A stretch of 64,000 nucleotides of DNA from CAIMUM01 sp034429715 (GTDB taxonomy: Bacteria; Chloroflexota; Dehalococcoidia; GIF9; UBA5629), in the NCBI GenBank assembly GCA_034429715.1, contig DAOUFR010000061.1, positions 1 through 64,000 on the forward strand, written 5' to 3'. A program made the translations under genes and the position numbers. Shown piece by piece: positions 58,573-64,000 of the stretch (position 1 is its first letter; each line of letters begins with the position of its first letter). The notes under the pieces were generated by a model. It was not told the origin of the DNA and searched no databases. It was given only the letters and a program-made list of their open reading frames with translations.

Positions 58573-59076
58573 GTGGAACAGCGGTTTATCGTGGATGCCA
58601 ATGCGGGCAAGCTCGCCAGATGGCTGCGTATGATGGGCTACGACACAATCTTCTTCAACGGGCCTGACGATGGGAGCATGGTTAAACTGGCGCTGGCGCA
58701 GGGCAGGACCGTTATCACCCGCGACACCGAGTTCATGAAAAGGCGGGCTGTCGCCGGCGGCCGCGTAAGGGCTTTGCTGGTATCGGGAGATAACCCTTTA
58801 GCACAGATGCGTACAGCCATTTCAGCGCTGAACATCGACCGGGACTACAGGCCTTTTACACGCTGCCTGGAATGCAACGCCGAGCTTACCAGCAGAGATA
58901 AAAGCGAGGTGACAGGATCGGTGCCGGCGAGGGTTTACGACCTGCAGGAGCAGTATATGCAATGCCCTTCCTGCGGACGCATCTACTGGCGAGGGACGCA
59001 CTGGGCCGCTATGAACAGGAAGATGGCTGAGTTCGGCGCGGAGGAACGGCCGCCGGCGCAAGGAGTAATCAGATGA
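58573..59076 (+). CDS. Mut7-C RNase-like protein with zinc ribbon
   Basis: A 167-residue Mut7-C (DUF82) protein. A PIN-related N-terminal part has FIVDANAGKLARWLRMMGYD and VITRDTEFMKRRA with the expected acidic residues. A zinc ribbon follows (CLECNAEL ... CPSCGRIYWRGTHW). Related domains occur at the C-terminus of the animal exonuclease Mut-7. RNase activity is inferred from fold. The start is GTG 58573. Its stop overlaps the next gene by 4 bases (ATGA). Confidence 0.9.
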   Translation: MEQRFIVDANAGKLARWLRMMGYDTIFFNGPDDGSMVKLALAQGRTVITRDTEFMKRRAVAGGRVRALLVSGDNPLAQMRTAISALNIDRDYRPFTRCLECNAELTSRDKSEVTGSVPARVYDLQEQYMQCPSCGRIYWRGTHWAAMNRKMAEFGAEERPPAQGVIR

Positions 59077-60635
59077 AGATCGTAACTTCTGATCAGATGA
59101 AGACTATCGACCGCAGGGCGGCCGAGGCCGGTATCGCTACATCGTTCCTCATGGAGAACGCCGGTCGGGCTGTGGCCGAGGAGACACGCGGTTTCGTGGA
59201 TTATATAGCGGGGAGGATCGTCCTCGTGCTGGCCGGGCCGGGCAACAACGGAGGCGACGCCCTGGTCGCGGCAAGGCACCTTCACGAGTGGGGCGCTGAT
59301 GTAAGCATCTATTTATTGAGCGAAAGATCGCCCGAAGATAAAAACCTGGGCCTGGCCAAGCAACACGGCATACCTCTGGCTTTTATGCATAAGGATATCA
59401 GGTACGCAAAGCTGAAAAACGTCCTGTCCAGGGCGGAGGTGGTGGTCGACGGCATACTGGGCACGGGACGCGCCCGGCCGCTCGAAGGCAGGTTCAAAGA
59501 AACTCTTGACATGATCAACCTTGAAAAGCAGCGGCGGCCACAGCTTATAACAGTTGCCATCGATATACCAACGGGTATGAATGCAGATAGCGGCACCGTG
59601 GATCGGAGCTGTCTGAAATCAGACCTTACAGTAACGCTGGGACTGCCCAAGCCCGGTTTGTATAGCTTCCCGGGCGCAGGCATGACCGGTAAGGTGGTAG
59701 TCGCCGACATCGGCATACCCGAGAGGTTGAGCCGGAATATCAAAACGGAGCTGATCACCACAGAATGGGCCCGGCCTGCCCTACCGGCGCGACCGGCCAG
59801 CGCCAACAAGGGCACTTTCGGCAGGGTGCTGGCCGTGGTGGGATCGGAGAACTACATTGGAGCCGCCTACCTGGCCTGCATGGGCGCCGCCCGCGTCGGT
59901 GCGGGCGTGGTCACACTGTCAACCGCCAGAAGCCTGCAGCCGATACTGGCTTCCAAGCTCACCGAGGTCACCTACGCGCCACTGCCGGAAACTACAAATG
60001 GAACACTCTCGCCAAAAGCTTCGTCGGCTATTTTAAGCATACTGCCGTATTACAGGGTGCTGCTGATGGGCTGCGGCCTGGGACAACATCCGCATACCAG
60101 GAATTTCGTACGAAATGTACTGGCAGGCCTGCCGGAAAATCCGCCCGTGCTGATACTTGACGCCGATGCGCTCAATATCGTTGCGGGCATAGATGGATGG
60201 TGGAAGCAGCTTCCCGCCGGCGCGATCGTCACACCCCATGCCGGCGAAATGTCCAGGCTGATGGGACTGTCCATAGAGAAGCTGCAGGGGAACAGGCTGG
60301 AGATGTGCCGCAAAGCCGCAGCGCACTGGGGCAAGATCGTCGTGCTCAAAGGGGCCTACACCATCATCGCGGATCCCGCGGGCAGCGTACGCATAAGCGA
60401 CTATGCCAGCGCAGGACTGGCCACGGCAGGCACAGGCGACGTACTGGCCGGCGCCATCGCCGGACTGGCCGGCCAGGGCATGCCGCCATTCGATGCGGCC
60501 GTTCTGGGAGTTTACCTGCACGCAGCGGCAGGTGAGATGGTGAGAGCTGAACTGGGTGACGCGGGCATGCTGGCTACAGATCTGCTGCCGGCCCTGCCGA
60601 AGGCAATCAGGGAACTGAAAGAAAAGCGTGATTAA
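59073..60635 (+). CDS. nnrDE: Bifunctional NAD(P)H-hydrate repair enzyme
   Basis: A 520-residue fusion. The N-terminal epimerase (NnrE, about 1-220) has MENAGRAVAEETRGFVDYI and GPGNNGGDALVAARHL. The C-terminal ADP-dependent dehydratase (NnrD, about 235-515, ribokinase-like) has NKGTFGRVLAVVGSENYIGA, LILDADALNIVAG, VTPHAGEMSRLMG and TAGTGDVLAGAIAGLAGQG. Together they repair hydrated NADH and NADPH. It overlaps the Mut7-C gene by 4 bases and precedes coaX by 42 bases. Confidence 0.96.
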   Translation: MKIVTSDQMKTIDRRAAEAGIATSFLMENAGRAVAEETRGFVDYIAGRIVLVLAGPGNNGGDALVAARHLHEWGADVSIYLLSERSPEDKNLGLAKQHGIPLAFMHKDIRYAKLKNVLSRAEVVVDGILGTGRARPLEGRFKETLDMINLEKQRRPQLITVAIDIPTGMNADSGTVDRSCLKSDLTVTLGLPKPGLYSFPGAGMTGKVVVADIGIPERLSRNIKTELITTEWARPALPARPASANKGTFGRVLAVVGSENYIGAAYLACMGAARVGAGVVTLSTARSLQPILASKLTEVTYAPLPETTNGTLSPKASSAILSILPYYRVLLMGCGLGQHPHTRNFVRNVLAGLPENPPVLILDADALNIVAGIDGWWKQLPAGAIVTPHAGEMSRLMGLSIEKLQGNRLEMCRKAAAHWGKIVVLKGAYTIIADPAGSVRISDYASAGLATAGTGDVLAGAIAGLAGQGMPPFDAAVLGVYLHAAAGEMVRAELGDAGMLATDLLPALPKAIRELKEKRD

Positions 60636-60677
60636 GCGCTCGCAATGACAGGCTCATTTATGTCATAATGAGTTACT

Positions 60678-61445
60678 ATGCTGCTGGCGATCGATATAGG
60701 CAATACCAATGTTACGTTCGGCGTCTTTGACGGAGATAAGATCAAGACGACCTGGCGTGTCTCCACCGCCATCCACCGCACATCGGACGAATACGCTCAT
60801 CTGATGCTGTCCCTGATGGAACGGCGGGGAGTGACAGGGTCGCAGATCAAGGATGTGGTCATATGCAGTGTGGTCCCTCCCATGCTGATCGTCTTCGAGC
60901 AGGTGTGCAAGAGCTTCCTCAAGAAGGCTCCCCTCATAGTGGAGGCCGGCGTCAAGACGGGTGTCCGCATCGATATGGACAATCCACGCGAGGTAGGGCC
61001 CGACCGCATCGTCAATGCGGTCGCAGCCCATAATCTGTATGGAGGGCCTGTCATCGTAATCGACATGGGCACCGCCACCACGTTCGACGTCGTCTCCAAG
61101 GACGGCCGCTACATCGGCGGCGCCATCGCGCCCGGCATAGCCATCGCCACCGAGGCCTTGTTCACCCGCACGGCGGTACTGCCCAGGATCGAGCTGGCCA
61201 TCCCCAAGAAGGCCATCGGCCGCAACTCAGTGGCCGCCATGCAATCGGGCATAGTGTTCGGATATATAGGCCTGATCGAAGGACTGGTGCAGCGCATACA
61301 GGCCGAACTGGAGGTGAAAGCCAGGGTGGTTGCCACCGGCGGCTTCGCCACCATGGCGCCGCAGGCCTCAAGCGTCATAGATGCCGTTAATCCGGACCTT
61401 ACCCTCATCGGCCTCCGCCTGATTTATAATATGAACCGGGATTAA
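60678..61445 (+). CDS. coaX: Type III pantothenate kinase
   Basis: A 255-residue CoaX, the first step of CoA synthesis from pantothenate. MLLAIDIGNTNVTFGVFDGD is the phosphate-binding opening, GPDRIVNAVAAHNLYG the central motif, IDMGTATTFDVVSKDGRYIG the pantothenate-site segment, and VVATGGFA the C-terminal glycine turn. It is complete and stands next to coaBC, the third and second CoA-pathway steps, which suits an organism with much CoA-ester chemistry. Confidence 0.97.
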   Translation: MLLAIDIGNTNVTFGVFDGDKIKTTWRVSTAIHRTSDEYAHLMLSLMERRGVTGSQIKDVVICSVVPPMLIVFEQVCKSFLKKAPLIVEAGVKTGVRIDMDNPREVGPDRIVNAVAAHNLYGGPVIVIDMGTATTFDVVSKDGRYIGGAIAPGIAIATEALFTRTAVLPRIELAIPKKAIGRNSVAAMQSGIVFGYIGLIEGLVQRIQAELEVKARVVATGGFATMAPQASSVIDAVNPDLTLIGLRLIYNMNRD

Positions 61446-61463
61446 TCATAAGTATAAAAGTGG

Positions 61464-61485
61464 GGGCGTACCCTCAGGTGCGCCC
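61464..61485 (+). repeat. GC-rich hairpin just upstream of coaBC
   Basis: GGGCGTACC (61464-61472) and GGTGCGCCC (61477-61485) pair in 8 of 9 positions plus a T-G wobble, with loop CTCA. It ends 11 bases before ATG 61497, partly covering the ribosome-binding region, so it could influence coaBC translation. No U-run follows. Confidence 0.5.
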
Positions 61486-61496
61486 GGGAAAGAAAC

Positions 61497-62687
61497 ATGG
61501 CAAATAAAATAAAAACCGTCGTGCTGGGAGTGACCGGCAGCATCGCCGCATATAAGGCGGCTGAGCTTGCCAGCCGTTTCACCGCTGAGGGCTTCCGCGT
61601 CGACGTCATTATGACGGAATCGGCGCAGCAATTTATCTCACCCCTTACATTCCGCAATATCACAGGGCGGCCGGTGGTCACCACCATGTGGGACCTTGCC
61701 TCCGAGTTCAGTGTGGAGCATGTCGCGCTGGCCGAGGCGGCCGATGTCGTCCTGATAGCGCCGGCGACTGCCAATATCATAGCCAAAATCGCCTGCGGCA
61801 TGGCCGACGATATGCTCTCCTGTACCGTGCTGGCCACCAAGGCGCCCATCGTCATCGCACCGGCCATGAATGATAACATGTGGTCCAACGCGATCACACG
61901 GGAAAACGTGGCCAGGCTGATGAAGCGCGGCTTCATCTTCGTCGGCCCGGCGCGCGGGAGGCTGGCTTCGGGCAAGATGGGTCTGGGGCGCCTCACCTCG
62001 CTGGACGAGATATACGGCATTACCCTGCAGGTGCTCGGCAGGAAGGGCGACCTGGCGGGCAGACATATAGTGGTCACTGCAGGGGGTACGCAGGAGCCGG
62101 TAGATCCCGTCCGCTGCCTGACCAACCACTCCTCGGGCAAGATGGGCTACGCAGTAGCTGAAGCGGCGCGCAATCGCGGAGCGGAGGTAACCCTTATCAG
62201 CGCACCCACCGCACTTGCCACTCCTCCCGGCGTCAAGGTCATAGCCGTCAGGACGGCTGAAGAGATGTTGAAAGCTGTTCAGGACTCGGCGAAAAAGACC
62301 GATGCGCTTATCATGGCAGCCGCCGTGGCCGACTTCCGACCGGTCAAGGCCGCCTCCCATAAGATCAAGCGACAGGACCTGAGCAAGCTGACGGTTGAAC
62401 TGGAGAAAACCCCCGATATACTGGCCCAGGTCACGGGCAATTTCGTACGCGTCGGTTTCGCCGCCGAGAGCCGCGATGTGATCGCCAACGCCAGAGAAAA
62501 GGTTAAAAGGAAGGGCCTGGATTTTATTGTGGCCAATGATATCACCGAGAAGGACTGCGGCTTCGGCACAGAGACCAACCGTGTTACCATTATCGATAGT
62601 AAGGGCAAGGTCGATGAATTGCCCCTCATGCCCAAGGATGAGGTGGCGGACAGGGTACTTGATAAACTGCGCGGAGTTTTGAAATAG
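61497..62687 (+). CDS. coaBC: Bifunctional phosphopantothenoylcysteine synthetase/decarboxylase
   Basis: A 396-residue fusion. The N-terminal flavin decarboxylase (CoaC, about 1-185) has VVLGVTGSIAAYKAAELASR, LIAPATANIIAKIACGMADD and PAMNDNMW. The C-terminal ligase (CoaB, about 190-396) has VTAGGTQEPVDPVRCLTNHS, MAAAVADFRP and KDEVADRVLDKL. It converts phosphopantothenate to phosphopantetheine. It follows coaX by 51 bases, and this coaX-coaBC-valS order supports a Dehalococcoidia-like genome. Confidence 0.97.
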   Translation: MANKIKTVVLGVTGSIAAYKAAELASRFTAEGFRVDVIMTESAQQFISPLTFRNITGRPVVTTMWDLASEFSVEHVALAEAADVVLIAPATANIIAKIACGMADDMLSCTVLATKAPIVIAPAMNDNMWSNAITRENVARLMKRGFIFVGPARGRLASGKMGLGRLTSLDEIYGITLQVLGRKGDLAGRHIVVTAGGTQEPVDPVRCLTNHSSGKMGYAVAEAARNRGAEVTLISAPTALATPPGVKVIAVRTAEEMLKAVQDSAKKTDALIMAAAVADFRPVKAASHKIKRQDLSKLTVELEKTPDILAQVTGNFVRVGFAAESRDVIANAREKVKRKGLDFIVANDITEKDCGFGTETNRVTIIDSKGKVDELPLMPKDEVADRVLDKLRGVLK

Positions 62688-62742
62688 AGGCCGTCAGTAC
62701 CTGTAAGGATTCAGGAAAACCTCGTGCTTAGATAACCTGACC

Positions 62743-63378
62743 ATGGAATCGAATGAAAGGATTTCCCCGGACCACGAAAAAATCCTCGGCCGTCTGCTTT
62801 CCTTAAGCGACGGTATATTCGCATTCGCCATAACCCTGCTTATACTGAATATCGTGCTGCCTTACGGCACCTCCAGGGCAGAGGTGCCGCAGGCCCTGCT
62901 GGCGTTGTGGCCCAAGTACCTGGCTTTCCTGATCAGCTTCGTTGTCATCGGGCTTTACTGGATCGTCCACGTGCGCCAGTTCCGCGTTATCCGCAAGTAC
63001 GATACCGGATTGCTCTGGCTCAACCTCCTCTTCCTCATGTTCATCGTGCTGATCCCCTTCTCCACCAGCGTTTTGAGCGATTTCGAGGAGACAGCCAGCG
63101 TCGTTCTCTATGCCACGAACATGGCCTGCGCCGGCTTCACGGCCACCGGGCTATGGATATACGCGACCCACCGCAAGCTGGTTGATGCAAAGCTTGGCCC
63201 GGCATGGGTCAGACGCGGTATAATAACGAACCTGATTGCGCCGGGCTGGTTCGCCCTTTCGATCGGGCTGGCTTTCATCAATCCTAACCTTGCAGTCTAC
63301 TCGTGGCTGCTGATAGGTGTCGCCCACAGGGTTGTCGACTGGATATTTAAACTGCCGAAAGCCGACGAGGATATTTAA
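62743..63378 (+). CDS. TMEM175-like (DUF1211) potassium-channel family protein
   Basis: A 211-residue membrane protein with about six helices. The diagnostic N-terminal segment RLLSLSDGIFAFAITLLIL matches the RxxxFSD...A..T..IL pattern of bacterial TMEM175 channels, except that LSD replaces FSD. VVIGLYWIVHVRQFRVIRKYD in the middle is also typical. Bacterial members conduct K+ with low selectivity. The gene sits between coaBC and valS with short gaps. The ribosome site is weak. Confidence 0.88.
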   Translation: MESNERISPDHEKILGRLLSLSDGIFAFAITLLILNIVLPYGTSRAEVPQALLALWPKYLAFLISFVVIGLYWIVHVRQFRVIRKYDTGLLWLNLLFLMFIVLIPFSTSVLSDFEETASVVLYATNMACAGFTATGLWIYATHRKLVDAKLGPAWVRRGIITNLIAPGWFALSIGLAFINPNLAVYSWLLIGVAHRVVDWIFKLPKADEDI

Positions 63379-63395
63379 TAAACGCGGGGTTAAAC

Positions 63396-64000
63396 ATGCC
63401 TGATATACCTAAAGCCTATGAACCTAAAGACGTGGAGCAGATCCGCTACAAATTCTGGCTGGACGGCGGCTATTTCAAGCCGAAGATCGACCCGAAGAAA
63501 AAGCCCTTCACCATCATCATGCCTCCACCCAACGTCACCGGCGAACTGCATGTCGGGCACGCCCTGACAGCAGCCCTGGAAGACATCATGACGCGCTGGC
63601 ACAGAATGAAGGGCGATCCATCGCTCTGGCTGCCCGGCGTGGACCATGCCGGCATCGCCACGCAGGTGGTGGTTGAGAAGGAACTGGCTAAAGAGGGCCT
63701 GGACCGCCATGAGATAGGGCGCGAAAAATTTATGGAGCGCACCTGGGCCTGGGCCAACAAATCGCGCAGCGCCATCACGCACCAACACGAGAGGCTGGGC
63801 GCATCCTGCGACTGGTCACGCGAACGTTTCACACTCGACGACGGCCCGGTCAAGGCGGTCAAGACCGCCTTCGTGCGCCTGTACGACAAAGGGCTGATCT
63901 ACCGCGGCGAGCGCATTATCAACTGGTGCCCCAGGTGCAGGACGGCCCTCTCGGACCTCGAGGTGCAGAGCAAGGACCTGGTCAGCAACATGTGGCATAT
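63396..64000 (+). CDS. valS: Valyl-tRNA synthetase (5' part)
   Basis: The first 201 codons of a class I aminoacyl-tRNA synthetase; the gene runs off the window. FTIIMPPPNVTGELHVGHAL holds the HIGH-type motif, followed by DPSLWLPGVDHAGIATQVVV and INWCPRCRTALSDLEV, the start of the editing-domain boundary. The opening YEPKDVEQIRYKFW is typical of ValS. GGGGTTAAAC before ATG 63396 is a weak ribosome site. Confidence 0.96.
   Translation, partial: MPDIPKAYEPKDVEQIRYKFWLDGGYFKPKIDPKKKPFTIIMPPPNVTGELHVGHALTAALEDIMTRWHRMKGDPSLWLPGVDHAGIATQVVVEKELAKEGLDRHEIGREKFMERTWAWANKSRSAITHQHERLGASCDWSRERFTLDDGPVKAVKTAFVRLYDKGLIYRGERIINWCPRCRTALSDLEVQSKDLVSNMWH

Noticed and set aside
1..64000. CRISPR arrays, tRNA/rRNA genes, insertion sequences, prophage or integrase genes
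   Set aside because: No regularly spaced repeats, cloverleaf-like sequences, rRNA motifs, transposase, integrase or phage structural proteins were found by reading; a covariance-model scan could still find a small RNA.

Overview
The window looks like chromosomal DNA (moderately GC-rich, densely coded, few gaps) from a bacterium of the phylum Chloroflexota, most likely class Dehalococcoidia. That placement is an inference. It rests on an Elp3 that closely resembles the compact Dehalococcoides form, the coaX - coaBC - valS order at the right end, the hrcA-grpE-dnaK unit under a CIRCE element, and many GTG/TTG starts. No rRNA, tRNA, CRISPR array, transposase or phage gene was seen.

Left third (1-13,621): two divergent blocks of CoA-ester metabolism. 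On the minus strand are three acyl-CoA dehydrogenases and an NDP-forming acyl-CoA synthetase-like protein. On the plus strand are a MaoC hydratase, two thiolase-fold proteins that lack the catalytic cysteine, two DUF35 partners, a BKACE-type beta-keto acid cleavage enzyme, a two-subunit CoA-transferase and a fourth acyl-CoA dehydrogenase. Together they have the parts for activation, oxidation, hydration, C-C cleavage and CoA transfer on an unidentified, probably branched, cyclic or keto-acid substrate.

Middle (13,657-36,787): housekeeping genes on the minus strand (gltX, RDD protein, rluD-like, lspA, DUF72) lead to the heat-shock operon hrcA-grpE-dnaK with CIRCE and promoter. Next come a run of secreted PKD and FxLYD-like lipoproteins, a divergent SHMT-like PLP enzyme, a DrrAB-type ABC exporter beside a chagasin-like lipoprotein, and an APC-type permease with a universal stress protein and two TrkA proteins. 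After these are a HIT protein, an HExxH protein, a metallo-beta-lactamase fold protein, an unknown protein, and a small winged-helix / ribbon-helix-helix pair behind a near-consensus promoter.

Right third (36,939-64,000): a bacterial GH3-family protein; a membrane GAF-GAF-GGDEF-HD-GYP c-di-GMP protein; and a divergent pair formed by elp3 and a Trm9-like methyltransferase that appears to start at ATT. Then come an oligopeptide ABC importer with two substrate-binding proteins, a radical SAM protein, a HAD phosphatase, and a lower-glycolysis operon (LacD-type aldolase, pyruvate kinase, PfkB kinase). The final plus-strand run is corA, a VUT transporter, a Mut7-C protein, nnrDE, coaX, coaBC, a TMEM175-like channel and the start of valS.

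The two most unusual items are the elp3 / Trm9-like pair, which could give a bacterium a eukaryote-like wobble-uridine carboxymethyl ester pathway, and the double cysteine-less thiolase plus double DUF35 module inside the CoA-ester cluster.
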